A stretch of DNA of 64,000 bases from Vibrio mimicus (GCF_019048845.1 NZ_CP077426.1:2403501-2467500); one strand, 5' to 3'. Positions 42,253 to 51,077 are shown, counted from the stretch's first letter. Notes: a model not told the origin generated them from the letters alone. Numbers and translations: made by a program.

Positions 42253-42274
42253 ACTAGACCTATACTAGACCTAT
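42253..42274. repeat. Two tandem 11-bp ACTAGACCTAT repeats
   Basis: Two perfect, directly adjacent copies (42253-42263, 42264-42274), one helical turn apart, 62 nt upstream of the YagK-like ATG. Could be an iteron-like or operator site. Confidence 0.5.
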
Positions 42275-42493
42275 ATTACTATACCAACATAATCGAACTC
42301 ATTACCTTAGCTACCCGCCTTCTGTACCAATGCACATCTAGAGACATTGTCACGTTCTGCCACTCTGGAAAAACATTACCGCACCATAAGTGATGCACAC
42401 CGCAAAATCCATCAAATCCACAGGAAAAAGCAAGACTGTAAAACTCATAAAAATTACTATGTAACTTTCATTAAAACAACGTAAATACACATT

Positions 42494-42820
42494 GTGACAA
42501 ACATTAACGAATTATTTAAATATTCATATTTAACAGATTGGATTGATAGTAACAACACGCGACAATGTTTATATTTATTGTCTAAAATTTACCTTGTCCA
42601 TATGAGAGCAAGGGAAGTGATCGTTGATCATACTATTGATTCTGAAAGATTAAAAAGTAAGTTAACAGCAACATTCAAACCAATGTATGACCCACCGATA
42701 GATTATGAAATTAATTTTAAACAAGATATAATATTAGCATTTGAACATTATCCCAGACATTCAATGCAAGAAACATTTATAACTAGCTCTCATTTTTATC
42801 AACCCAAAGGAGATAGTTGA
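42494..42820 (+). CDS. AT-rich hypothetical protein, N-terminal part
   Basis: 108 codons starting at TTG or ATG-equivalent 42494 (MTNINELFKYSYLTDWIDSNN) and ending ...SSHFYQPKGDS-TGA. No family recognised. The reading frame one base ahead continues open from 42783 and encodes protein-like sequence to 43340, so this is probably the first part of one longer protein. The stop region reads AAGGAG-AT-AGT-TGA, similar in layout to the prfB frameshift site. Confidence 0.5.
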   Translation: MTNINELFKYSYLTDWIDSNNTRQCLYLLSKIYLVHMRAREVIVDHTIDSERLKSKLTATFKPMYDPPIDYEINFKQDIILAFEHYPRHSMQETFITSSHFYQPKGDS

Positions 42821-43340
42821 TAAAAATGAAATATATAATGGTATTATTAGATTCATCAAATCAAAAACCTGCATAGAAATAAAGGAAAGCATTGTAGGCC
42901 AACTGAAAAATTCCTGGCGCAATGTTGAGAAAGGTATAGATTACACTTGGATCATTGATAATAAGGATGATGAATTTACCAAATGGATAATTAACTACTT
43001 TAAGAAAAGCAAACTCGACCCATGGTTTTTACCATACGAGTTAGACCGAGATATAGCTCATTACTCTATTATTACAATTCTAGACCTTTGGGATCCAAAA
43101 GATATCATTCCTAATTTTATGAGTAAACATCAATTTATAGAAAAGCTAAAGAAAGCATCTGTTCAGAAAAAACATAGGATGAAACTAAAAAATAAAAAAG
43201 TATATACCTTTGAAATGCATACTGACATAGGAAGAAAGCTAGACAGATTAGCTAACCTATTGGAGATAAAAAAGAATCATCTTCTAGAAGAACTGATAAA
43301 CAATAAGTATGAATCGATATCTAGATTTAAAAAAAATTGA
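42783..43340 (+). CDS. AT-rich hypothetical protein, C-terminal part in +1 frame
   Basis: Open from 42783 (TAA at 42780) to the TGA at 43338-43340. No ATG, GTG or TTG occurs in frame before ATG 43119, yet the frame encodes convincing protein sequence from about 42816 (DKNEIYNGIIRFIKSKTCIEIKESIVGQLKNSW...). The last 60 residues (TFEMHTDIGRKLDRLANLLEIKKNHLLEELINNKYE) resemble a ribbon-helix-helix or helical DNA-binding end. If independent, translation could only start at 43119 (73 residues). More likely the second half of the gene at 42494, joined by +1 frameshifting or separated by an indel. Confidence 0.5.
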   Translation, partial: LALIFINPKEIVDKNEIYNGIIRFIKSKTCIEIKESIVGQLKNSWRNVEKGIDYTWIIDNKDDEFTKWIINYFKKSKLDPWFLPYELDRDIAHYSIITILDLWDPKDIIPNFMSKHQFIEKLKKASVQKKHRMKLKNKKVYTFEMHTDIGRKLDRLANLLEIKKNHLLEELINNKYESISRFKKN

Positions 43341-43350
43341 TCACACAAGT

Positions 43351-43380
43351 AAACCAGCTCTCGTTAACGAGAGCTGGTTT
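43351..43380. terminator. 30-bp perfect palindrome
   Basis: AAACCAGCTCTCGTT / AACGAGAGCTGGTTT is a perfect inverted repeat without spacer, 10 nt after the stop at 43340. It folds into a strong hairpin but has no T-run beyond TTT. Terminator for the AT-rich gene, or a protein-binding palindrome. Confidence 0.55.
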
Positions 43381-43454
43381 ACTAAGAGAGAAAATAAGAG
43401 AACTTTTCAATCAAACATCATTTAATATTTTAACGATTATTAAAATGGATTTCA

Positions 43455-43655
43455 CTAATCCATTCGACGATTGGTGATCCGTTGAGCAATCCACTCCTGC
43501 ACCTCGCCTTCTACCCAAGCTACAGCACGACCACCCAGTTGAACTTGGGGCGGGAATTGGTTTTCTTCAATAAATCGGTACAAACTAGAGCGAGACAAAC
43601 CAGTCATAGTTAGCACTTCTCGAAAGCGGATCAAACGAATGTTGTTCTCTGGCAT
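43455..43655 (-). CDS. AlpA-family regulator (copy 2)
   Basis: 66 residues from ATG 43655 (GAGAGGTG upstream): MPENNIRLIRFREVLTMTGLSRSSLYRFIEENQFPPQVQLGGRAVAWVEGEVQEWIAQRI, an AlpA/excisionase-type helix-turn-helix. Clearly divergent from the copy at 38705, so not a recent duplication. Two AlpA genes suggest a composite island. An upstream start at 43748 is less likely. Confidence 0.88.
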   Translation of the reverse strand: MPENNIRLIRFREVLTMTGLSRSSLYRFIEENQFPPQVQLGGRAVAWVEGEVQEWIAQRITNRRMD

Positions 43656-43839
43656 ATTCACACCTCTCAGGTTGGTTAGCTGCAAGAAGATGACATATGT
43701 CTGTTTGAGTTTTGATTCGATTCTCGATAGTTTACTACATGCCCACACCGTGACACTTCATTTATCAAACAACTCATAAGTTGTTTTGGCGATCATTTAC
43801 AACTGGAAAGTAGTATTGCGAAGGATTTGATACCACTTT

Positions 43840-46092
43840 TTATTGCTCGTATTCGGCTAGAACACTATGCACTTTGTACGAACTCCAATTGATAATCAAC
43901 TGGCTGATATTTATCCGCTGCCCCCTTTGAGTCTCAACACAAGTATCACTCAAATTAGGCTTATGACGCTGAGACTTTAGCATTGCCTCAACTAGTTTCC
44001 CCTCATCAAGCTCAACTGCGAGCATAAACGGTGTATATCCATGCATTGCGGTATCATGTTTTGCGTTCACATCGGCACCATGCTCAATCAATAGCTTGGC
44101 TATTTCCCTAAAACCGTCAGCTGTCGAATACCGAGCAATGTTCTCTCTTACATAATTTTTGGTCGCATCCAAACCCAATCTAAAACTAGGGTCATTCATT
44201 TGGTCCATCATTACCTTTTTAAGTTGCTCGAGTTCAAAAGGCATTAACCCAGCAGAATGTGCTCGCACAGATTGAAGATTCATATCTGAGAACTTCATTG
44301 CGTCCCAATGCATTTCATTCAGCTTTGGTCTTGTGTGATGAGCAATCATTCCAATTGCAGTAAAAAGAGGCGTCTCACCGATAGTGTCATGCCTTCTATC
44401 GGTAGTTGCTCCCATCTCTAACACCTTTTTCACTATATCTACGCGTCCAGTCTGAACTGCGCAGCCCAACGGCGATAACTTTTGCTTACTGGAGAGCGAA
44501 TCTAGTATGCTCTTTCTGTGAGTCTTTTCACATATAAGCTTAAACAACCTGTCGTCCAACGAATTGAGCGGTGCCAAGTTAATTTGCATAGCTTGAACTG
44601 CCATCAATATAGCGGATTCATTGCTGCTAGAAAGTTTGTTGACATCCGCACCAGCCTCTAACAAACGTGCTACCGCGTCGAAATCATCTTGCATTGAAAA
44701 ATAAACGAGCTGCGGCATTTTTTTGACCAAGCCGCCTACCATACCAACTGAAAAGGACTTGTTTGGCCTTGTGAGATCAAGTACATGAGCAGTTTCATCC
44801 ACCATCCAAATTCCATTGTTTTCATGAGGATCGGCTGGATATACCGAATTAGGGAAGAAAGATTCATTAGGAAACATGGCATTGAAATATTGGCTAAATG
44901 CTGCGATTTCCCACTGCTCGATCTCTTGTACTTTCGCTTTAAACGCATCATTGCTGTGTTCGGGAGGTAAGAGATCCAACTTGAACAGGACGGCCATTCG
45001 TCTGAGTCTATTGATGAACTTTTTGTCTGGTTTAGCACAACGACATGAAGCAGTGATCGCTTCAGTAATGATCTTTCCCGCATTCTCCCCTTGCCGGTAT
45101 AAAACAAGTTCAAAGGCTAACTTGTAACACGATATCGCCAATAGCAACTCTCCCGCGTGCAGGTGGTACCGTGCTTTCATCCAGTGATAGTAATACGTCG
45201 TCTCATTATCTTTATCGAGTCGTTGTTGTTCTGCGTCCAATTGCGTTAGTAGCTCTAGGCAATGCTCTTTGTCATTTGCTTGCTTTGGCTTCCTGAGCCT
45301 TAGCAAATCAAAAAGCCCCAAAGCGAGATTCGTAGTCGAACAATAATGCTCCGTTCCTTCAGTGAGCAGTGCGCCAAGGCTTCTAACCATTTCATTCCAG
45401 CAACCTTCAGGAGAGAATTCTGTAAGCAGATCAAGATGAACACCGTCGTTTTGAGAAAAGTAGTAATCCCAGATCCTTGCGGTTATCAGCCTTGCCTTAT
45501 ATGTCCCCCAGCTATTACCTTCTTCCCACGGCTCTCCCATTGACGCAATACTATCTGGGTCAGGTATATCTCTACCCAATGACCACACTCTAATTCTCTC
45601 TTTCTGAACCGGCGTTGCGTCCTGATAGAATTTCTGCCACTCTGCGCCATCAGATATTGATGCTATAGCTAAAGGCATCAAAGGTTGCCGTCTTTCAGCA
45701 ACACAGCTCGGCGTTAACCTCATCCCATCCAGCATGTCTCGGCACAGTTCCGCAATCGCGAACGTCATGAAGTACTTACTTATGATTTCTCTCGCTTTCA
45801 ATGCCTGAACACCGTCAAGGGGCATACCCTCAATTAGAGCCATATACATTGACTCAACTCTTTCATACTCTCTCAGCACATGATCAGCGAAATAAACATT
45901 CACGTATTTGCTGAGCGGGGCATGGATAAGTTCGCTTTTTAGAGAAGCAAGTTGGTGTGGATTGATTTCCACTTTCTTACAAGCATCATCTATTTTTTTT
46001 CCAGCCCAATTCTTAGTCCCCAAGCACTTTGCAATATCTCTTAGTAAATGTTGAAGCGTGAAATAGGGAGTGGTGTAAACATCGCTGTTCAT
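43840..46092 (-). CDS. Large ankyrin-repeat protein
   Basis: 750 residues from ATG 46092, whose ATG overlaps the stop of the upstream HicA-like gene by 4 nt. About 490 N-terminal residues are helical without recognised family (possible TPR-like AGELLLAISCYKLAFELV); the C-terminal third holds ankyrin repeats: ARLLEAGADVNKLSSSNESAILMAV, LSPLGCAVQTGRVDIVKKVLEMGATTD, AKLLIEHGADVNAKHDTAMHGYTPFMLAV. No signal peptide or catalytic motif. Ankyrin proteins on islands are often effectors, immunity proteins or defence sensors; which applies here is unknown. The longer frame to 46206 runs over the HicA-like gene and is rejected. Confidence 0.75.
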   Translation of the reverse strand: MNSDVYTTPYFTLQHLLRDIAKCLGTKNWAGKKIDDACKKVEINPHQLASLKSELIHAPLSKYVNVYFADHVLREYERVESMYMALIEGMPLDGVQALKAREIISKYFMTFAIAELCRDMLDGMRLTPSCVAERRQPLMPLAIASISDGAEWQKFYQDATPVQKERIRVWSLGRDIPDPDSIASMGEPWEEGNSWGTYKARLITARIWDYYFSQNDGVHLDLLTEFSPEGCWNEMVRSLGALLTEGTEHYCSTTNLALGLFDLLRLRKPKQANDKEHCLELLTQLDAEQQRLDKDNETTYYYHWMKARYHLHAGELLLAISCYKLAFELVLYRQGENAGKIITEAITASCRCAKPDKKFINRLRRMAVLFKLDLLPPEHSNDAFKAKVQEIEQWEIAAFSQYFNAMFPNESFFPNSVYPADPHENNGIWMVDETAHVLDLTRPNKSFSVGMVGGLVKKMPQLVYFSMQDDFDAVARLLEAGADVNKLSSSNESAILMAVQAMQINLAPLNSLDDRLFKLICEKTHRKSILDSLSSKQKLSPLGCAVQTGRVDIVKKVLEMGATTDRRHDTIGETPLFTAIGMIAHHTRPKLNEMHWDAMKFSDMNLQSVRAHSAGLMPFELEQLKKVMMDQMNDPSFRLGLDATKNYVRENIARYSTADGFREIAKLLIEHGADVNAKHDTAMHGYTPFMLAVELDEGKLVEAMLKSQRHKPNLSDTCVETQRGQRINISQLIINWSSYKVHSVLAEYEQ

Positions 46093-46283
46093 AAAACTCT
46101 TTGAATATCCTTTTTGAAATTTAGAAATGCACGTTTGTCGCTTGGTGTCCCAGGTACAGTGAACCTTTTCCCTCCAGGGGAATAGAGAGATCCATGCTTC
46201 TTGCAACGCTTATATTGCCAATTAGCCTTCACCAATTTAGCGATTAGCTTTTGAATATCCTTATTACTACTGTATTTAGGCAT
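46089..46283 (-). CDS. Small HicA-like protein
   Basis: 64 residues: MPKYSSNKDIQKLIAKLVKANWQYKRCKKHGSLYSPGGKRFTVPGTPSDKRAFLNFKKDIQRVL. The layout KHGSLYSPGGKR-F-TVPGTPSD-RA-NF-D is that of small HicA-like proteins with the KHG motif where HicA has its catalytic GSH. No HicB is adjacent; the large ankyrin gene is directly coupled by a 4-nt overlap instead. Start ATG lies directly behind a hairpin and T-run, with no clear SD. Confidence 0.65.
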   Translation of the reverse strand: MPKYSSNKDIQKLIAKLVKANWQYKRCKKHGSLYSPGGKRFTVPGTPSDKRAFLNFKKDIQRVL

Positions 46284-46284
46284 A

Positions 46285-46314
46285 AAAATGAGATGGGGTA
46301 TACACTCCCATCTC
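46285..46314 (-). terminator. Hairpin with T-run before the HicA-like gene
   Basis: On the minus strand GAGATGGG / CCCATCTC (8 bp, 9-nt loop) then ATTTTT, directly against the HicA-like ATG (46283). It should end most transcripts of the upstream 47-residue gene and limit expression of the HicA-like/ankyrin pair. Confidence 0.7.
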
Positions 46315-46321
46315 TCCCTTT

Positions 46322-46465
46322 TTACTTGCCGTTCTTAGCCGCAGCAGCTTGAGCACGGGCAGCAAAACTGCCCTTAGTTACTTGCCCACCATTTGCCTTT
46401 GCGGCAGCTGATTGAATTCGTGCTGCTGCACTTGGTGTCATAGGGGTTGATTTAGTGTTCGACAT
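46322..46465 (-). CDS. Small Ala-rich SMP-like protein
   Basis: 47 residues from ATG 46465 (AAGGAGTC upstream): MSNTKSTPMTPSAAARIQSAAAKANGG followed by QVTKGSFAARAQAAAAKNGK. The AAARIQSAAAKxNGGxVxKGxFAxRAQ pattern is the seed-maturation-protein-like motif seen in small proteins on bacterial islands and plasmids. Disordered or helical; function unknown. The upstream start at 46534 is not supported. Confidence 0.7.
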   Translation of the reverse strand: MSNTKSTPMTPSAAARIQSAAAKANGGQVTKGSFAARAQAAAAKNGK

Positions 46466-46650
46466 GTTTTGACTCCTTCTGTTAAGTAACAACAGAAAAG
46501 TTACCAAAGCATGCAAAACACCGCTCCCTCGCAAGTGGAGAGTTTTTTTTATTTTCAGGATTAGCGGACAAAGTAAGGCAAGTTATAGGGTGCATTGGAA
46601 CGGTTGCAAACAAAATGATAGAAAATCACCGAGATTATGCGAAGCAATTA

Positions 46651-46676
46651 TTTTTAGGAACCACCTTAGGAACCAC
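46651..46676. repeat. Right AGGAACC pair (probable integrase arm site)
   Basis: TTTTTAGGAACCACCTTAGG continues to a second AGGAACC with the same 12-bp period as at 17665-17691. It is 70 nt inside attR. Confidence 0.55.
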
Positions 46677-46738
46677 AACTAAAATCAAATTAAGACAAAT
46701 CTAATTAATACAGAAAGTTAACTAACAAAATCAACTTA

Positions 46739-46757
46739 CCCCAGCCCACCAAATCAT
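46739..46757. other. attR: right attachment site of the island
   Basis: CCCCAGCCCACCAAATCAT, equal to the ssrA end at 17542-17561 apart from one missing T; exact core CCACCAAATCAT at 46746-46757. Together with attL it bounds about 29.2 kb. Confidence 0.88.
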
Positions 46758-46758
46758 T

Positions 46759-46786
46759 AAAAAAGACACCCTCGGGTGTCTTTTTT
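46759..46786 (+). terminator. Original ssrA terminator, displaced to the right of the island
   Basis: AAAAGACACC-CTCG-GGTGTCTTTT with T-run, immediately after attR, exactly where the tmRNA terminator would be in an empty site. Now also ends the convergent McrC-like fragment (stop at 46824). Confidence 0.82.
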
Positions 46787-46823
46787 GTTTTGCGGAAAGA
46801 GAAACTACTTCAGTTCCTCTCCA

Positions 46824-47640
46824 TCACCATGTTTTATTGAGTTCAGCATAAACCTGCAACTCACCGGAGATATCTTGCCAGTCCTGAATCCGTTCTAAAT
46901 CCTCAGCTTTCATCAACTTGAAGTTAAAATGCTCTTCATAAGGTTTATGAATTTCGGTATGGAGCTTGATGGCATCGCTATAAAACTCAAACAACCAGTA
47001 ATAAGCCGTTTCGTTACTGGCTTTGCCAGTGAAATCATTTTCTATGCTGCTCCTTGGCAGCAGCTTGACACTACGCACTCGGTACAAATAGCGCCCCACT
47101 TGTTGTGTATCACTCAACGAATCACGAACCAGAGCGACTACATAGCGAACTTCACGAATGATATTACGGTGAATATTTTGCCTATTGGTTGCGAATAGTT
47201 GTGTGTGATAGCCCTTAAGTAAACCTTGTCTCGCGTTTTCTAAATAAGCAGTTTCTCGCCCCAACTCATTGATCGGCGTAATCATAGTTAAGCCATGATG
47301 CCTTACCGTCTTCACACCATATGGGGCAATGCGAGCAGAATCTTCAATGTAAAAATAATCCGCAGGATAACTCCCCAAATACTGAGTGAGATCTCCGCAT
47401 CCCAACGCCTCAACCAAATACTGTTTCAACCAGACATTGTGTGGCGTTTTTTCGTCGTTAGGCAGTAGTGCAAAAGCCCCAATACCGATTTCCTTAATCG
47501 CTTCAGCATAGGGATTTTCGGTATCGTGTTGCTCAGGGAAGTAACCAGGGTAGAGAGCAAATGCACCTTTCACCGGTCGGCTTTTCAGTGGTGCTTCATA
47601 ATCCATGTTTTCTAGGTGAATAATGGCATCCCTGTAGCGG
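46824..47640 (-). pseudogene. McrC-like nuclease, C-terminal part after a frameshift
   Basis: In frame with ...HRYRDAIIHLENMDYEAPLKSRPVKGAFALYPGYF, which continues the PD-(D/E)XK nuclease of the gene at 47596 one frame over. The open frame extends to 47732 but the first 30 codons are out-of-frame nuclease sequence. It should join directly to GGDAVPE of the upstream part. Contains the conserved helix after the catalytic motif and about 270 C-terminal residues. Not translated unless frameshifting occurs. Confidence 0.72.
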
Positions 47641-49137
47641 TGCTTCAGGCACAGCATCGCCACCTTTAAACAGCTGAGTATCAATTCGGTATTTCGCATC
47701 GAATAGCAGCAAGAAAGCTTCGCCATTGGCAAGCTTAGCTCGGATCACAATATCGGGTTTATGTTTACCAAGCCAAGTGCGGTTTTCCTCCCCTTTAGGG
47801 GTGAAAGCCGGCTCATGGGCAATTTCTAATTCCATGCCATCACTTTTGCGTTTAAACAGAAAGGCTGAAGCCATTTCATTGTTAGCCGCTTTTCGAGAAG
47901 ACCAACAGCGCCCTAATTCACCGATATTGCGTTGTACTTCTTCAAATCCTAATGATTTAACAATCGAGATCACTTCTGTGAAACACCACACTTCATAGAC
48001 ATCGGCAACCGATTTCACCGCCAATTGCGCATCACCGCCTTCGACCTGATGCAAATAGTGTTTCAACTGCTGCCATACTTTATACACTTTGGCGTAGCCA
48101 TGACCTTGCTGGAGCACTTTAGACTCACTCACACCGCCGGCTAACTCTCCAACTTCGCGCCAGAGTGGGTATTTGAGCGCTTGACTGACCGAGTGATACC
48201 AATCAGAAATTTGCTTTTGAAATGAATCCGACAAGCTATTTTGCTCATCTTGATCTAAATGATATTTGAACTTGGATAAGCCTTGCTTGGACTGAACTAG
48301 GACGTGCTTGATGAACCTATTTTCTGGCGTGTTGACACTTAACTGCTTAATGGTCACCGGTAAACGGCTGTTTATCCGCTTTGCTTTAATAAGCTCTTGA
48401 GCACGCTCTTGTTGTTTAGCGGAGAGTGGTTTATTAACTCGATCTAACTTCAGAGCGCGAGTCGAAGATTGCAAACGGTTATGTGGAGCATTGAGAATTC
48501 GCTTAATTCCAAGATTGAACTCATCAAACAGACGCTCAAATTGTGCTAACCAAAAAAGCTCAAATCGATCGCGAGACTCGTTTGATTTCGCGTGCTGCTG
48601 GCTAGTTTTTCCCGCAATCGCATAGCGCCAAAATGGGTATACCGCATCCACTTGGCGACTCATCATGCTGAGATCGGTGTCCACGACCATTTTGGTAGCA
48701 AAGACCGTAAACTTTAACTCAACGCAGCATCGTACTCCCTGACGAAGGTACTCGATAACGAGTTGGCAATCGCCCACATCATTACCAAAATTGAGCATGG
48801 CTTGTAAGGCATTTCGTCTATGGCTAAGCGAAAAGCTCTCTTCAAGAAGCCGGTATTTATGACACATCTTCGGGGAACCCCGATCAACCTTATCTTTAAA
48901 CTCAATCTCAAACCAATAGGGTTTGTTTTCAAAAAAGAAAGGTTTTTCTAGCGGTTCACCCTTTTCTAGAGTTAATGGATTTTCGCCCAACAGCACCTTG
49001 CTCTGAGGCGTTAACCACTCTCGCTGCGCATAAGTTCGGTCAAGTTTCGCTCTTGGCGAAGCTAAATTGTCAGCAGTAATAAAAATCTCGAAATCATCAT
49101 GCTGATAGCAAATGGTTTCACCTTGAGTGTTGGCCAT
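47596..49137 (-). pseudogene. DUF2357 / PD-(D/E)XK nuclease of an McrBC-like system, N-terminal part, frameshifted
   Basis: Starts MANTQGETICYQHDDFEIFITADN and carries a DUF2357-like domain, then the nuclease core KHKPDIVIRAKLANGEAFLLLFDAKYRID, in which Asp and D-x-K (FDAKY) form the metal site. Ten residues later, after GGDAVPE, it runs into 15 unrelated codons and stops. The missing continuation is in the other frame (46824-47640). A small deletion near 47641-47646 is likely, since family members have an acidic, Asn/Gln-Met-HRYRDAI stretch here. The partner McrB-like ATPase upstream is intact, so the nuclease half of this restriction system is probably dead. Confidence 0.75.
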
Positions 49138-49163
49138 ACTTCACTTCCACACTTCTCTATCCA

Positions 49164-51077
49164 TTAAGGCCAAAATGAGCAAAAACCATTGTTGAGCTGT
49201 GCGGTCATGGCTTTTAATTTCTTCTCACTACGCCACTCAACTTCAACTTTTTCCTCTGTCTCCCCCTCAAAATGGCGCAGCAGATCAGGGCGTGAGATCG
49301 ACTCATGATTCGGCAAAATAGTTGTAAGTTGCTCCTGCAAAACCTCTGTCAGTTGTTCAAGTAAATTGTGGCCTTGCGAAGTGCGTACTTTATCTTCATC
49401 GCCTTCAATACGCGGTAGAACCTTACACATTAAGTAATCATCGAACACTGCAGCTAGCTCTGTATCCGTTTTTGGCGCAAAGCAAATCACACTAAGACAG
49501 AGTTCATTAAACGCACGGAAAGCCAGTTCAAACGGCGTGTTTTTAAGCACGTTATTTATCGCTTTGAAGAACGCTTTGGTTTTACTCGCATCACTATCCG
49601 CTTCAACAGCATTGAACTCTTCAATTTTTCTCACATGACTCAAGATGGGATAGTTCAAGGTGTTCGCACTTTTCTTTTGATCGCCCTCGAAAAACTCATC
49701 AATCTCGTTAGGGAAAAACTCACCGAAATCAAAACTCATCGCACGGTCAATCACCTTACGTGAAAATCCATGCGTCGTTTCATCCATATTCACTGTGCCA
49801 GCAACGATTAAATTAAAAGGGATTGGCAAACCATACTCACAAAAACAGTGCCATAAATCGTCATATTTACTATCCGCCAGTTTTAAGTTTTCACGCAGTT
49901 TTGTGATATAGGCTTGTTCAGCACCGTTCTCACCATTAAGTTGGAGGAATGAGGGTTTTAATAGCGCATCACAACTGTAGCGAAAAGAATCGCCACCATC
50001 CCAACACCACTCTCGGGTTTCTAATACCGACAAATAATCTGCAAAATACTGTTCAACTGGCGCGAGGTTCATCTCATCTAAACACAGCCAGTAAGGAGGG
50101 ACATCCTCAAGTGCTTCAGCTTCACCACTGACGACCAAGCGCTTGCCTTGTCCATCTGAATCCACACACTCAATGTTCAAATTTTTATTATCCGCAATCG
50201 CACGCCACGCCTGCGCCATAAAGGTCAGCACATCAGTGGTGATGTACTCCGCATGCCCACCTAAGCGTGAAACATAACCGAGTAAATCACTTGGTTCATG
50301 CCAGTCTGGACGCACTGAAGTTAAACAGTAAGTGCTACTCAATTGGCCACGAGTTTCAGCTTGCTTGCGCACAAAACGAGTCTTGCCAGTGCCAGAGATA
50401 CCAGCGAGGAGGAGGAAGGGTTTGGGTAAACGAATTTTTGGCATATCTTGCTTAGATCTAACTAAATAACTAGAACCATCCTCTGACTTAAGTAAAGCCT
50501 CAATATCACAGGACTCCATGCTTTTATAAATACTTAAAAGCTGAAGGAGATCATGGTGCAGCACATCATTGCTTGGCATCACGGATGAATCATAAAATTT
50601 CGCAGCAATGTTTGAAGGTTCATAGGATTTTCCAAGGCTAGTCGTTGCTTTTAAATCAATATTTGGCGTTCCCCACTCTTTTAGTTCTGGAAAATGATTT
50701 AACAAAACTCGCCTAATTTTTTCTGCTCGTTTCTCCGCCGCTTTTTTCCCATATTTTTGAATTGGTATTGTGGTCCCTTGGTTTAGAGATAAATAAACCC
50801 CCGAACCATCGGCATTAAAAAGATAGACTGGATAAATCCCATCTTGTGTGGTTGTGGTAATCAAAGGATTTAGGATAGAGAGCCACGGTACATTTGCCCA
50901 ATTGCCTGCACCCACACTTGCTTTTACTTCAAAAGATGGATAATTCTCTTTGACAACATTTCCAATATCTTCCTTCAATTCTTGTCGGAATAGTTTGGCT
51001 AAAGGATGCCCCGTAAATTGCTCATTTGTTGCTTGTACCCAACCATTTATAAATCTTGTTAATTTATCAACTAGCAT
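49164..51077 (-). CDS. McrB-like AAA+ ATPase (DUF3578/MrcB)
   Basis: 637 residues from ATG 51077 (MLVDKLTRFINGW; GGGATGG upstream). The N-terminal MrcB/DUF3578 domain (VKASVGAGNWANVPWLSILNPLITTTTQDGIYPVYLF) would read modified or target DNA. AAA+ domain: Walker A GISGTGKTRF (about residue 235), Walker B LCLDEMNLAPVEQYFADYLSVLE, sensor IVAGTVNMDETTHGFSRKVIDRAMSF. Pairs with the DUF2357 nuclease 26 nt downstream as an McrBC-like, type IV-related defence operon. Intact, but its nuclease partner is frameshifted. Lies outside attR. Confidence 0.85.
   Translation of the reverse strand: MLVDKLTRFINGWVQATNEQFTGHPLAKLFRQELKEDIGNVVKENYPSFEVKASVGAGNWANVPWLSILNPLITTTTQDGIYPVYLFNADGSGVYLSLNQGTTIPIQKYGKKAAEKRAEKIRRVLLNHFPELKEWGTPNIDLKATTSLGKSYEPSNIAAKFYDSSVMPSNDVLHHDLLQLLSIYKSMESCDIEALLKSEDGSSYLVRSKQDMPKIRLPKPFLLLAGISGTGKTRFVRKQAETRGQLSSTYCLTSVRPDWHEPSDLLGYVSRLGGHAEYITTDVLTFMAQAWRAIADNKNLNIECVDSDGQGKRLVVSGEAEALEDVPPYWLCLDEMNLAPVEQYFADYLSVLETREWCWDGGDSFRYSCDALLKPSFLQLNGENGAEQAYITKLRENLKLADSKYDDLWHCFCEYGLPIPFNLIVAGTVNMDETTHGFSRKVIDRAMSFDFGEFFPNEIDEFFEGDQKKSANTLNYPILSHVRKIEEFNAVEADSDASKTKAFFKAINNVLKNTPFELAFRAFNELCLSVICFAPKTDTELAAVFDDYLMCKVLPRIEGDEDKVRTSQGHNLLEQLTEVLQEQLTTILPNHESISRPDLLRHFEGETEEKVEVEWRSEKKLKAMTAQLNNGFCSFWP

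Noticed and set aside
42826-42876. ATG behind AAGGAG reading MKYIMVLLDSSNQKPA then a stop
   Set aside because: Only 16 codons; the sequence looks protein-like in the other (+1) frame instead.
46092-46206. 38-codon N-terminal extension of the ankyrin ORF
   Set aside because: It overlaps the HicA-like gene entirely, and ATG 46092 with a 4-nt overlap is a typical coupled start.
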